A DNA stretch of 64,000 bases from Helochares maculicollis (lineage: Eukaryota > Arthropoda > Insecta > Coleoptera > Hydrophilidae). A program made the position numbers and the translations under genes. The notes under the pieces were generated by a model. It saw only the letters and a list, made by a program, of their open reading frames with translations. It had not been told where the DNA came from and did not search any database. Positions 26,001 through 39,960 of this stretch are shown here, one piece after another. Each line of letters starts with the position of its first letter. The stretch's first letter is position 1. The DNA lies in contig JAWQRO010000012.1 of the NCBI GenBank assembly GCA_033557835.1, positions 28,607-92,606 of the forward strand, in the 5' to 3' direction.

Positions 26001-29000
26001 ACCGGACTAAATGAAGTTTTTATAGCCTAGTCTTAATTTTAAATGGCCAGTATTCCTCACATTACTACGTAATTAAGAATCGATGGCAGCGGAGTGCCAT
26101 ATTCGGTATTATTTACATAACCAGTCGGTATGTCGACGGAAAAGCGAACGAAACCTTCCCGCATTGTACTTTTTGTACTTATATTAAGAGAGTTTGGTGT
26201 TTCACGTGAGCCCACGTGATCCAATAAGATGAAGAAATAGGACAGGGAGAACACACAAATTTGTATCTATACTGTCTGGGGCCGCCGTTGCAAGCCATGT
26301 TTAAGTCAGTAAGGATAGTCTCATAGGGGGGAATTGAATAGAGAAGGACTATATTAAAGAAAGGAGATGGAGAGTTAAACCGATCTTACACTGCCGCTGA
26401 GGTGCGAGTTCTTTCCATAAACTCCACAAAATACTGGCTACTGTATGCGTCCTCTTTGGATATAAACTGACTTTATTTTTATATATTTATACAGAAACAC
26501 ACTCCTGCGGTGAAAATCGATTATAATTTTCACGTTTTATAGAAACTTGGAGGACGTGACCGGCCTGGCATTTAATTCGCAAAGAAGGTATTGTCAAACG
26601 AGGTAGAATAGTCAATAAAGACAACAATTTTATTGCATATTACGGGCAAATTCAATTTTTTCTATTTGCGCTATGCGTTTTATTTCATGCGTAACTCACA
26701 CAATTTTTGCCGTTTCTCTAATAATATCATGGTAAATTATTTTATTTGTTAAAAAAAGTTTGTTGGCATATTCATAAGGGTATACTCGCAACATCCATTA
26801 AACCAGCAATTCTCTTTACAAAGCTGATAATGCTAATTTACTCGCAAAATTATCACATGGCGTCCCATTTAGTTTCAGATAACGCTAGTACATAATTATT
26901 GTTGTCATTATGCGGAGGATAATTAAAATGAGGTTTAGCTTTTATCATATGTGTCACTAAAGGGAATTTCTTCATAACAAGAACTCGACCCGTTTAAATT
27001 ATGAAAATGGTTTCTTTATAAACCGCTCGGTTTATTAGTTCAACATAATTATTTATGAATGTCTGAATGGATAATCGAACATTAATTTTGAATAATCAAG
27101 GTCTAATTATTAAGAGATCAAGCACTAATTAATGAGAATATTAATTTGCATAGCCTTTTGATACGTGTTTTTGTTGTTTTCTATAACTGAAAGAAGTTTT
27201 ATTCGTTTACGGTAGCTCGAAGATACTTCCAGTTCTCATAAATATAGCAATGTGATACCATATATCGAGATGAAAAATAATAAACGTCCGCGGTAATAAA
27301 ATTTTCTGAATGTTAAACTATAAATCAAGTTATTTATAAGTTAAAGCGGGAAGGAAATATGTTATATTTTGACAAGTCTGAGCGAATGTCTTCGATTTGG
27401 GAAGGAAAACGTGCGCAGCGAAATTACAAATCAATATTATTTTAGTGGATGGCCTCATATAGATAACTTCCTCGTCTTAACATTGTCTTTATTTTCATTC
27501 TGCATTGTTATTGAATTGTTATTTTTATATCAGTCTTACTGCTGTTCAACGAAGAGCTGAAAACGACTTTTATTTCAACAAAATAGGCAGATGAAAATAA
27601 TGCCGCGGCGTTGCTCAGATACGTGCTTTCTTCTTGACGACTCTTCGGTGAAATCTAAAGAGAAGAGCTGCTGCAAGAGAAATTAATTTTAAAGGTCAAT
27701 TCGGAAATGCCAAACGTATTTGTCCATTATGTTGTGAGCGTTTATATAAAATCATAATACCACGAATGACTACAAAAATGCAACTAAAATATAAAGGCTT
27801 GGGTACACCTCAAACAGTTGTTAAAAAACGTTAAAATTAATAAAACCAGAAACTCTAATTCAAATTGTCAGCACGTTGAATGTTGTTGATCCATTGTATT
27901 ACCAAGTGCAGATTGCAGTCGTTCAAATATGAATAAAAAAAGTGTTAAAAAACTCCTTACTAAAGTTATTCTGTTTTGAAATATCACCATTTCATTCTTC
28001 AACCGCTGTTAGCTAAACAAATCTCTATTCTGCAGTATTTATTTAAAGACCAAAGATATAATTTTCCATGGTTTTATTTCTAAGCAAAGAATCATTTTAT
28101 TACAGCCATTCGAAAGAATTTCAAGTGGGCAGTTGAGGAAAATTGTTATGTAGGCCACTTCCTCAATCAAATGTGCCGTACGCTTTAAGAAAAATAGCCA
28201 AAATTCCAATTTAGTAGGGTCCGCTTTGGTTTCCGAATCTCCCTTATATAAATTGCGCAAGCTGAACTTCCCAGACGCTGCAAATGTTGTCGGACAAGAA
28301 TTAGAATGGTTGAGACCCACGGAACAATCCGCTTACAGACGTACTTTATCGCCAAATTTCAGGAGCAATTGCAGTTTTGTAAACATTGGCTATTCCTACG
28401 TTCACCTGTTCCCCATTTATGTCCCTCTCGTGCACTTCTATTGCTTATTTCGTTTTATTTATAGTCTTATTTCGTTCTCCCTTCTCATCTTATTCCAGCA
28501 CATCGGAGGCTATCGAGATGAGGATTGCCTTTGTATTCATCCGTGAGAGCAAGAAAAATCTAAAAGCTGTTCTGAGGGAACTTTTGTGTGTATAATATTT
28601 CTTTTTGTTCTCGACGTCTCGTCTGAGCGAAAGTTAGATTTCAATTTAACCCTTTCGGCAGCTTTCCGAGGTACGTGCTCAGCAGGAGCCTGAAAATATC
28701 TTCACGGAAGGGTTGTGTAATTGTTAGCGATCGTAAAATTACCTAACGGCTAAGGTGGCTTGAAAAGATTTTTTAGTGCCCTTTCAAGCTTATTGAGGCC
28801 GGTAAAAGTGAAACGTGTCGTTAGTTTCTAGGTAACTTGCCCATAGCTCATCTATTGAGTCCATTGTCTTTTGGTCTTAAAAGTGAAATCGTCCGCCTTG
28901 CCTCCAGAAATATAAAGTCTCGTTGGCATTTTCTGACAGTTTTGTACTGAATGAATTTAGGTATTTGGTTTTAATTTACTTACCTTAATTCATTTTACAA

Positions 29001-32000
29001 ATAAATCTACGATTATTTTTAAGCTTACAAGAAGATACAATACTAGTAATAAGGTTGCGAGAATTTTACAATTTACATGGCTTTTTCGTTAATTTCCCTT
29101 TGCCTAAAGTATGGTTACTTCTCAAGTTGCACGAACTATTACTTATAATGCTGATCAATATTTTACTTTTATGTTAGTTAACACTATTAATGTACACTTG
29201 AGATTAATTATCGATTGTACAGAAGAAAGATCTATTCGAATTTTAAATAGGGCAACACATGCAAGAATGACTACAAAAATGAATTCACCCTTTAACTGGC
29301 AACAATTTTTTTAATTTGTTTACAAACTCTTTCTTTTCGGATGAATTAAGACATAAAAATAAACGATTTTGTAAAGTCAACAAAGTATTTATCTTAAAAC
29401 GAATCTTCTATTAATATATTTCCTATTTACTTTGACTCGGACATGTCTATACAGTCATGGCAAAACAAATTTAACTGTTTTAGTTTCTATTATCGTCTTA
29501 AATAAAAGTGTCTATCGTGAAGGCTGCTCACTTAGCAATAGAAGTAAGCAGCTCGAAAATTGTATACTCACAATACAGTAAGAAACTAATTTGCTAAAGA
29601 ATTTCAACAGACCATATAAGATATTACTTCAAAATCACAACGTCCAACTGCTTATCGCATTTCTTAATAATATAAATAGATTTGATTCATTTAATAAACT
29701 GCATATACTTAATCCACTAATCAATTATAATAATACAGAAACTAATAAAGACTATACTCAGAAACGAATAAATTTAATGTTTGAGAATTTAACAATTAAA
29801 CAAATGAATTTAGTACAATTTAGGTTTTAAAATGATGCCTTAAACTTATGCGTTTATTGTAAATTGAAACCTATTTTGATAGTATATTTGAACTATTTTG
29901 CAGTGAATTATCTTACAGAGTCGTAGAAGAGTTCAGAAGTAAATTGCTTACCCTTAAACAGTTTTCTTTCTGTTTTCTTTCTTTGATTTATTCTTTTTTT
30001 AAAGTAATGTTTAGAGTATGACAAATTCTATGCATAACTAATAGATTTCCATAATGTACTTTTGATCGCTGACTTTATCTCACAAACGAGTTTAAATTTA
30101 AATATCTTTTTCATTCTATAATTACACAAAAATATAGAACCCCAATCCAATTAGAAAATAACTATTTCGTTTACTGTTCATTTTGTGCGCCTCATCGTCT
30201 TATTTTGCATTCCCAAGAACAGTTGTAGTCCCTAATTCCAATGCAAGTGCTTGTATGAACATTTTATAGAAAAGTTTTTCTTCTTAATCATTTTTAACCA
30301 ATTTTGCAGGAGGAATTAGTAAGTATTGATCTTATAATTTGTTTGGCAATGGCTCATGTAGGTCCAAATGTAACGTATTGACAGCAGATTTTTAAACCAA
30401 TGAAATAAAATTAAAAGGACTAAAAAAATGACTAACTATTAATAAGTGCACAAACTAATATTTATTTAAAACTAATATTGGTACGACCTAATCATTTAAT
30501 GTTTAAATAATACAAAACAAGAAACAATTTACGAAACTTAAGAAGCTTATGCACAATGGTATATTCCATTTTTAACAATGTTTTATACTTCTAACCTGTC
30601 TTGGGACGTAGGCACGAAACGGTTAAAAATTTGAAATACAGAATTATATCTAACACAAGCATTTAACCCTTAATTTGAAGATACCAAAACCCTTAATGGA
30701 GCATTTCACACGTCAGTGGTTTAGTCATTAATAGCATCAATACAGAGAAAACCGACACTTTGCACCCTTTCAACAGCAAAGCATGTGCCATTAATTTTTA
30801 ATAAAAATCTTCAAACTAATTAAATTGCATTAAAAATTTTTGATATACACGTATTTTTAAAAAAGCCTATTTAACGCTCACTTTTTTAAATACAGCAAAA
30901 CACGTTCTTTTAAAGTTGGAATCTTAATGTCAATGTTCTCAATATCAGCGGGGTTTCCGATACCAGTACCAGCCACTTTTCACGTCCTTAGCATTAATCA
31001 TTCTTCAATTTTTTAGGAAAAATGCAAACGTCATTCAAGTTTGAACCGCTTAGCTATGAGCAATGAAATTTGGCAAACGACTATTATTCCAAATTCTGAC
31101 TTTTATCATCTTTTGAGGCACTGGAAGTACCAGTTTGTCTACACTGTTTTAAAATGTTGCCAAGTAAATGTCGGTAAAATAGAGATGTCGAGTTTAAATT
31201 TCGTATACTTAAGTGCCACAAAAAACAGTAGACAAAACATTTCAACTTAATCGGAGTACCGAAAATATTTTTTGTTATTATACAATTTCGCACATCAGTA
31301 TCCTTTTCTAATATTGCATTTCAAGAAAGATAAAAATCGGATGGAATCAAAGCGGCAGTTTGATTTCAACTGATTTACATTTACACTTGCAACGAATTAA
31401 TTTGCTAATACTTTAACATTAAAGGTAAGACGGAAAGAAAAATTTATTGGAAGCTAGTTAGGTTTATTTTTATAAATTAATATTTTTCACTACCTTCTAT
31501 AGTTGACCACAATGAAAAATCAAGAATGTTAGCAGAAGATCACTAAAAGCAAACAGAATTTCGATTTACTTAAAATACCCCACAGAACTTGCTATTACAA
31601 CTAATACGATTAAAAGTTTATGGTAAAAACTGAATGCTTTACATAGCGAATATTTAAGAAAAATAAAATAGTAAATGTTAGCACCCCAAGACAAAGAATG
31701 AATTTCTTTAGTCCAAAATGATGATACTGGATGATGGAGTCGTTGTTTAATTTAGTTTTGAGCTAATATAGAATGAAAGATATTCTACGCTATAATTGAA
31801 TAGTAATCTTCTTGAGGAAATTTAATAGCAATAATTATATGAAACAAAAGCTCAATAAAATTGATGATATCACTTCCATAAGTGCCCGTTTCCTTCATGT
31901 CAATGCAGCATTATGTATGTATTAGATTGTCGGGGCGCACCGCATCGTGTTTATCCAATTTATAGAGTGCAGAGCACTCTGGATGGCAGTCTGTGAGCAT

Positions 32001-33010
32001 GTCTCTCCTCCACATTCCATAAGGGTTTGGCAGCAAAACTACTCACTGACCTACTCAATAGGAAATCTGTTGGGAACTTGAAATTTATGCTATCCATGAG
32101 TGACAGCAGTCATTTACGGTGGCCTACGTCATGGCAATGGTCTATTACCTCGTTATCACACACATCCCCTTATCAAACGAATATAGGCCGTATGGGTAGG
32201 AGACTTACAGTTCTGCAACCACTATAGTGTTGGAGACGGAATAATGGTGGAGGAGTAGCCTCTTGCCCCTCGCTTCTGCTTACATACCCTTAGAATAAAT
32301 AATACCATTAAGCAACGTAGGTCTTTGCTGAGACCTTTCATCTAATTGAGACGGAATAATTCGTCGCCGACGTCTGGGTGTGTATTTTTAAGCAGCACCC
32401 GTACAATCCGGCACTCTTCTCTGTGAATCCAGCTAACAATTTCTGTGTGTCAATGACCAAAGTCTAGATAAAGAAAGGTTTACGCTGGTATTTCTGAGAT
32501 TTCGTCGTCGCGCCGGGTGTAGAGGTTAACGAACAGTCCAATTTCTTAGCTACCGGACATTTTATGGAACCATTAGTTCACTTAAGTTGTTATTGCAATC
32601 AACGCTTATTTTATGAAGTAACTACTTGTTGGTAAATAAGGAGTGTTATTGTGTTTATGTCGTTTCTCAAAAGGTCAACACTACATAAGATTGGATTAAA
32701 TAACTTTTGGAATTGCTGCGGGGTGATGATGTAAAACGTCTAAATTAAGGGAATTCAGAGGACAGGCTCCTAATTTTATTTTGAGAAAACATTGGGGACT
32801 CCGAAACCCTCTACTTTGATTAAGTAAATACTAAGCAGACTACAAGGAAGTTACATTAACTATTTAACGAACTAAAAGAGTATTACACTAATGGAAGAAG
32901 GAACTATATTGATTACCTGGTCTTTGGAGGAAGATACGTGCTTTAATGCACTTTTGTCGTTCGGTATCACGATAAAGTAATTTATGTGGTTGAGGGAAAT
33001 ACAAGCAGGG
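23080..33010. other. Intergenic DNA with several GC-richer islands
   Basis: GC-richer islands stand out at 23940-24420 (with CGATCGATA and CCGATAAACTCATCGG, resembling BEAF-type CGATA motifs), 26080-26330 (paired E-boxes), 28200-28930 and 31900-32560. No coding similarity was found in any of them. The rest is AT-rich and featureless to me. Confidence 0.45.
26203..26218. promoter_or_regulatory. Two E-boxes one helical turn apart
   Basis: TCACGTGAGCCCACGTGATC contains CACGTG at 26203-26208 and again at 26213-26218, exactly 10 bp apart, in a short GC-richer patch (26080-26330). The spacing suggests cooperative bHLH binding; function is unproven. Confidence 0.35.
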
Positions 33011-33014
33011 TTGT

Positions 33015-33132
33015 TTGCTGTACAAGGGAGTACTGTACCAGAATAGGTATACTGCAAGTGAAATGTGTTCAAGGGAAATGTGTTCAAGAGAAATTTGTAC
33101 AAGGGGCACTTATTCAAGAAGAGTTTATGCAG
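33015..33132. repeat. Minisatellite, 15-bp unit
   Basis: Five clear units run from 33058 to 33132, beginning GTGAAATGTGTTCAA, GGGAAATGTGTTCAA, GAGAAATTTGTACAA, GGGGCACTTATTCAA and GAAGAGTTTATGCAG. Two or three more degenerate 16-bp-like units (GGGAGTACTGTACCAG, AATAGGTATACTGCAA) precede them. The triplet-multiple period keeps reading frames open on both strands through this region, which explains the open frames around 32870-33280 without invoking a gene. Confidence 0.85.
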
Positions 33133-33139
33133 GAGGGTG

Positions 33140-36100
33140 CAACCACCCCATCGGTGGTTTTTCTGCATTCTAATGATATTCTATCAAGAAATGCAAATGT
33201 TGTGCAGGTGAAATCGATTGCAGCTACTTTTATCAAGATAAACCACCAATACATTGTTTCATTTGACTTATTTATTGCTTAGTAAACTGCATGAATTTCA
33301 TTACAACAGAACTTATTAGTTTTGTCTGCAGCAGCCACGAAACAACGTGTTCATTCGCATACTTACATGCATTTGAAACATAATATGCTATTCATAACAT
33401 ATCTACAAACAAGAATGTTTTAGCATTTGCCTTAGTATAACAAAGTCTTAGTTACAAACTAACATGTGCTTCTCTTACAAGGTAAATATACCATTGATTT
33501 GGTTTTATAATTCACCCCGTATAATCTGTGTATTAAAGTCGTATTGAGCAATCAAAAGGCTACCATCTGTATGTACACAGACTATAGTCTGTACAACGAA
33601 TGCTGTTTAAACATCAAAATGCAGACGGTGTAATGTGAGACAAATGGCTTCTTCGCGAGAATTTATAAATAAGAAAAAATCGACTGAATGTAAGATTAAT
33701 TCGTAGTATTTCAATCGTATGCAACGCAAGGGAAAATGTTTAGTTATTCCTACAGTGATTTCGTCGTGCACAGCCGCATCCTGTGTAAAGTCACTTCTGA
33801 TACATAGTACAAAATTACCTATTAATTGCAGTATACACAATAAATCTGTTGTTATTCAAACAGTTCTATAGCAACCAGTACGTGCAAGAATATATATTAT
33901 TTATATTCCAAATTTACTTTTCAATAATTGGGCAGTAAAAATCTTGGAATACAATTTCAAGTTTTGTGATATTCCTGAAAACTTGTCGTGTTTTTCAAAC
34001 CATTACTTTCATAAACAAAGCTTGCGGTCAAAATATTGTAATTAGAAATCTATTCCGACTACACAAAATAAACGACCCGATATAAAACGCGTTGTAAATC
34101 AGGGCAGAGCTTTTGAAGTGTACGAAGTAGAAATTTATTCGTTAAACTAATCAGAAGTTTAAATTAGAAAACATAAATTGGGCTCTTTACACAAATAGAT
34201 GATCTGAAAATTTCCAGCTGACTTTGATAAAATAAGTGAACGACCATAAAAAAGTTGTTTTCCAATAGCCGAATGTATAGATTGAGTCTTTATTTATGAG
34301 TAATTCTGATATACGGATTTTTAAAATGAGGGAATGAGAGAAAGCGCGTGAAAATACAATGGAATTCAGTCCTACGTGTTCAACGTCATTTTAATAATGG
34401 TGCTTGTTTTATTTATTGGTTGACCTAGATCAGAAAGGTCGACGCTATATTTTATTTATTGTAATCAAGTATGTCTAATTTGCAATTAATTATAACTGGA
34501 GTTAATTAATATTCGTTTGCATATTAAATTGTAATTTTTAATTATTTTTATGAGACCTTGTCAGAATGGCGTGATGAATTTATATTTTCTAAACATTCTG
34601 CAACATTCTTCGCCTCGTGTCGCTGCAAAGGTTTAGTCTGGAAAGGAGTTTTGTTTTTGAATAATTTCCGCCCAAGCAAAATTAAACTATTAATTTTTTT
34701 CTAAATATGTCTAATAAAGTGCAAATTCGAAAATTTTATTTTAAAATACAGAAATTTAATGGGCTGGTCATCGAATGGTTTTACTTTGTAAGTCGCGTTA
34801 TTGAAAATAGTGTTTACGGTATAAATAAAATATATTAAGAGCAAACACCCGTAGCAGATAGCGATGAGCGTTTCCCCAAAAAACTTGTATAAAACACTAT
34901 AACAAGAGCCTTACGGTAGATAAAAATCACAACCAAGAATTTTAACGCAGATTGTCTTAGGTTATGCTCAAATTTACTCAATGTCTTGGCATTTACTGCA
35001 AGTTCCGACATTCATGGCGAACTTGACGACTCCACGTCACTTTCTATGAGCTCGCCAAGATGGATGCTGAAGGGTGATGTTAATGCATCATAATATGATT
35101 CAATGAAAGAGACAGTCCGACGCAGTCATAACCCACATTTAGTGCTGCAAAATGTATGTAGGCTCATTTTGTCCGGATTTTTATTTCAAAACTTCCTTTA
35201 CGAGGTGTTAACTCACGTTGAGTACATTTATGACGTTTGTCAAGTATTTATAATGCAATTTCGTAAATAATGGAGACAAGTGGAATTGATGTTACTGCCG
35301 TCACGCCATACTGCAATTTAACATACACAATTCACTGACTACCTTTTCAAATGAAATTCATTCGCAACGAGGGCAATTTTTTCTCCAATTTTGATTACCT
35401 AAAGTGGGGGTTTATAGGAGGATATATTGGTATTACTGCTTAATTAAATTCTTCCAAACGGTCTTTTTAATCATTCATATTGGTTTGTTCGTATGTGGAT
35501 ATTAGACTTAAAACTGTAATTATATTTAGCGCAGCTGTTCTTTTATATATAAAATATTCCAAACTACAACAATTTGCTTGGAACGATCATTCGTGGCATT
35601 TCACTAGCTTATAAGCATTGCCGTGTTCTCGAATAAACAGTCAAATCAAACAATTATACAATAAGTTTACGCATATTTTAATTTAATGCGCATTCCATCA
35701 AGAAATCCAAAATTCAATATAACGGAATATACAAAATTCCTTGCATAAACAAAGCCAGCAACATAGTAAATTAGTAAAACTTTTAAACAATTTACTTTAA
35801 AAACTGTTGGGAAACGTGTTAAAAACGTAGCAGACATTTGCATACCTTCAACATGCGCTCGCATGCCACCAGAAGAATTGTGATAAAAGTCTAAAACAGA
35901 GCTACAAACTCTGAATCTTTAGTAGTTCCACAGCATTCAACCTCTTTATTTTATATTATAGCTCGTTGGGAAAACAAGGGCAAGTATTAAAATTTAGTGT
36001 TTTCTACCTAATAAAACCGAAAACTCTTTAGTGAAACTAGATCTGTAACGATAAAGCTTTATTGTCTTTTTTCTGTCGACTTCACGACATTACTTCAACT

Positions 36101-36320
36101 TACTCCCGTAGTGGTTCACAACAAAGTCATGTTTAGGTTTTGTGGCGTTAAATTACACGTAGTAAAAGTATTATTTTATTACAGATAGGTAGTAAAACTA
36201 TAATAAAGTGCGCTGTAAACACAGCTTTAAATCAAGGGTCACGCGAAATAATCCCTACTATGATACATCACTGTTTATAGATGCCTCTTAATTATTCCGC
36301 TGTAAAAAATTAACTGCTTA
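33140..36320. other. AT-rich intergenic DNA
   Basis: No recognisable gene, element or strong motif. The short frames at 33607-33840 (-) and 35667-35864 (-) look like chance. Confidence 0.55.
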
Positions 36321-36329
36321 TATGACAAG

Positions 36330-38860
36330 TTTAAAAACTGTTGGCATTCGCTTAAGCAAATTGTTTTTTTATCCGGTTGCTGCTTACCGGCATTGCCAAG
36401 GCGCCACTTAAATGAATAAAGCTAAAAATTGTCCAAACGTGTTTTATTAAATTTTTGTCTGAACGATACAATTCTTCTTTAAATTAGGTACTGTGTTTGT
36501 AATAATGTAATTGTTATGAGGTTATCATTCAGGAGGCTTTTCTCTATGACCTTTTTAAGGTTTAAGCTAATTTTCATTTAGATTTTAAATTAGTTTTTGT
36601 ACCGTTACTATTCCAGAAAACAAGTAGCCAATCAATAGAAAATGTTTTATTTTGTTCTAAAAGGTTTAGCTTTTAGTTTTCTGGCGGGAAGCTTATTTTT
36701 TGCCTTAAAACAACTATACCATCATGCCAACCAACCATTACATTTTTTTAAAGATTTTACAGAATATAGAAAAAGTGTTTCTTCTTGTATTAGTTGACTA
36801 TTTAGGATTTTCTTTCAACAAATGATCATCCGATAAAATTAAAAGTATTTGGTATTCATTATAGCTGATTGATTCTTTATCAAGTTACTTACCGGCAATG
36901 TCAAGCGACATTTAATTTAGTTAAGTTGGAATTGTCCATGCGGGTATTATTAACTTTTCTCTATACATGACTATTCTACGATAATTGTAGTTAAAAGTTT
37001 TAGTGAAATAATACATCGATTATTATACAGAAGATTTTGCAAAGAATTTTTTCAAATTGTTTTCATTATTATTGAGACTATTAGCTAATCTAAGCAGATA
37101 CAATTAGGAAATAAATAAGACATGATAAGTTTTACTTTCTTTATCATTATTTAACAATTAAATGTCTTTTTTAAAACCTAACTTTTGCCTTTTCTGTAAA
37201 CTACTGATCTACGTTGTATTTAGTTCGTGAATATTGTAATAATACTTTGATTTTATACATCTAATTAACTAATGTGTTTCTCAAATCTCTAGCGTTAAAG
37301 ATATTTTTTTGTCTTAAAACTAATTTACAGTCATGTAAACCGTTTTTTTTAAGATAGTGCTAATAATTTTTAAAAGCTGTTGCTGCTTGTATTGCTTCGA
37401 AATCGTTCAGGTTTAGGATACAAACGACACATTTCAAGTTTGAAAATTCTATTTATTCGCTTTAGCAGATTGCTAGTTTAAGGGATAGTTAGTACCTCAA
37501 GTGCAATTTATTTTAAAAAGTTAACCGTCAACTGTTTTAGGTTTGTGACTTCTTAATGTTAAATTTAGTTGGTTTTAATTTAAAAATACGTTCATTTTTA
37601 ATCTTAATTACATAAGGCTATTTAGATAAATAATATTGAGGAAATTTTTTGATATTATTTATTAACATTGTTTAATGTTCATGATTGTATTTCATGCCAC
37701 GCATTAATAAAAACACTTAGTAATAAATAAATGATTCGTTATATTCTCATGGAGCTGTTTCTTTAACCAATGGGTGTCACACTAAATTTTGTAGTGTTCA
37801 ACATTATACTTAAAACTAATAGACTGTAATATGAAATAGATATTTAAGCTTCTTATGAATCTTTTGTGGGTCATTTTGTAAAATTGTTGTTACTTTCCCA
37901 AATTGCATTTTACTAAGTTGACATGGCTAGAGTCAAACATCTCAAATTAATAATACTTAAAATTTTCATTGCGACAATAATTCTCGCTATTTGTATAGAG
38001 ACAAGAATTATTATTGTTTCTAATCTACCTTAAATTTAGTTCTAGGTGGTACTGTAACAATACGTTGTTTTATTGAGATTTCATTCAGATGATTGTTTTC
38101 AAAGAATTTTGCTAAATTGTTTTTAAAATGTTTTGCTGGTATTTCTTATATATTACTTCATATTTCCTATGACAAATTGATGTACTAGCTTAAACTAAAT
38201 TTTCGTTGGACTGTTTTCTATAATTTCTGCCGTTAAACATTTTTTGTCTGAGGATAAATAGACCATCATGTTGAGTAATTATATAAAATTTTACAGAACT
38301 TCTTGATTTCAAAACGTCGTTGCTACTTATATTGCTTTAATATCATTCGACCTTAACTTATAAATCGTAAATTGTACAAGAAAAACTTAAAATTGAATGT
38401 ATTCGCTTTAACAAATTGAATTTTATCAAGTTGCTGCTTATTAGCATCGCTAGTTTCAAGTGTCACTAAAATTAATAAGACTTAAAATTCTCCATGGGAA
38501 TTTATATATTTTTGTCTCTGTGCAATGCTAATCTAGAATATATTTATTGTTGGGTATAGCTGTTTTAATACACTGATTTTACACTGATATCGTTCACTTG
38601 ATTTCCATTACAATGCTTTAAAATTGGTTTTATTTTACGTTTGTTCAAATTCTTAGCTAATTTTTGTAGAAACAAGTAGGTAATCTATAAAAAAAGGTCG
38701 GCTACATTATGGATGCTTAGCTTAATCTAACTAACATATGTTTTTCTAAAATTCCTGGTTTTAAACGTAATGTTTTGGAAAAGACAGTCATTTTGAAAGT
38801 TTGTTGTTGCTTGTGTTGCTTCGTTAACATTTAGGTTTAGCGTAAAAATAATAATTACAC
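36330..38860. repeat. Block of diverged tandem repeats, unit about 0.5-0.6 kb
   Basis: At least four, possibly six, imperfect direct copies can be aligned by eye. One anchor reads GTTGCTGCTTGTATTGCTT at 37379, with relatives at 36775, 38319 and 38803. A second anchor reads GTTGCTGCTTACCGGCATTG at 36376, with relatives at 36884 and 38431. A third is TTTTTTGTCTTAAAAC near 36695, 37305 and 38240. A fourth is AACAAGTAGGTAATC, near 36620 and 38670. The order of anchors is the same in each copy and the spacings agree (about 508, 604, 940 and 484 bp; the 940 interval holds a very diverged or truncated copy). No frame is conserved between copies and no transposase or reverse-transcriptase motif is visible, so this looks like an old local duplication of non-coding DNA rather than a known mobile element. 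It lies 5.5-8 kb upstream of mir-iab-8 on the + strand. Confidence 0.7.
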
Positions 38861-39945
38861 AGTAAAAAATTGTGTTTATAGTATTGTTTAACTAGATTTG
38901 CTTTTCTTACTTTACTTGATATGTCGCATCATGCATTTCGCTCATTGACGCATTTATCTCCATCCTTAAATTATATACAGTCTTTAACTGTCATGCTTTT
39001 GATTTTTATAGCTCAATTAACGACGTAATAGGGAGAATATAGCATTAAAAGCAATGTGTTTAATTTTAATTCCAGTTCAACTGTAACCATAATTTGTCAG
39101 AATAATCTAGCAAATCGCTTTAATTTTGACCTAAATATGTAAGGCGGTGTGTACGCGTATGGCGCATAGTTTTCTTAACATAAAATGTGGTGTGGAAGGA
39201 TATACTACGCATATTTTATTTATCCGTAAATTATTGGGATGTTATGACGTATAAAATTTAGGTCAGAGCAAAATATTAAACAATTTTATGTCTATTTATT
39301 TAATGAAAATAATAGACACTTACCATGAACAAATTCAACTAGACAAGTAGCTTTATAGATTCCTGAATTACTATGCAATAAAAAGTGACACCGATTAATG
39401 TCGTAAAGGTCGTAATCATTCGACATTTATGATCTTTTATAGAATCGGGGAATCTTTTATGCGTTTTTCGAGACATGAGATTTGAGTGAAACAAATGTTT
39501 TATTTCGTTCAGATATTTTGTACATAAACCATAGCTTTCGTTTGTTTTACTTATGTTTAACGTTTATTAGAGTATTTGTATGTTGCTCCCTTTCATGCTT
39601 ATTCGTTTGTCAGGTAGTATCACAGTAAAAATAATCTTTTGAAATTCTGTCATTGTATATTTTTAAAAATTAAACCATCAACTCGATTTAAAATGAATTG
39701 CTAGAAAATATTTTTACAATGAAATAATTATTAAAATAGCTTAACAATAAGCAACATTTTGTATCGTAGTAATACTAATATTGCAGATATTTTTTCTCTT
39801 TGACTCCATAGCTTATTACCAACCGTAATTGAAAATCCTAAGTTAGTTTTTCGATGCACCGAACTTCATTATAAAGAGGATATTCCATATAAATTAAATG
39901 GAAAATGGCAAATATATAAGGATGATGATCCTCTCCTAATTAGAT

Positions 39946-39960
39946 ATGCAAATTTAATTA
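39946..39960 (+). promoter_or_regulatory. Octamer fused to homeodomain site
   Basis: ATGCAAATTTAATTA joins a perfect POU octamer (ATGCAAAT) to a TAATTA homeodomain core. It heads a stretch (39940-40430) with several GC-richer patches, which may be part of the regulatory region left of the X-box island. Confidence 0.3.

Noticed and set aside
27763..29280. 17-bp direct repeat GAATGACTACAAAAATG at about 27768 and 29265
   Set aside because: Flanks do not extend the match; a repeat of this length can occur by chance in 64 kb of AT-rich DNA.
30310..30318. 9-nt microexon between TTTTGCAG and GTAAGTAT
   Set aside because: Acceptor and donor are too close to be a credible exon and each is common in AT-rich DNA.
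32872..33282. Overlapping 98-codon frames on both strands
   Set aside because: Explained by the 15-bp tandem repeat; no similarity.
36401..36410. GCGCCACTTA as a CTCF site in the tandem block
   Set aside because: One mismatch to the core and not kept in the other copies of the unit.
37965..38015. Hairpin CAATAATTCT ... AGAATTATTATTG as a microRNA precursor
   Set aside because: Short arms, low complexity and a bulge; no resemblance to a known microRNA.
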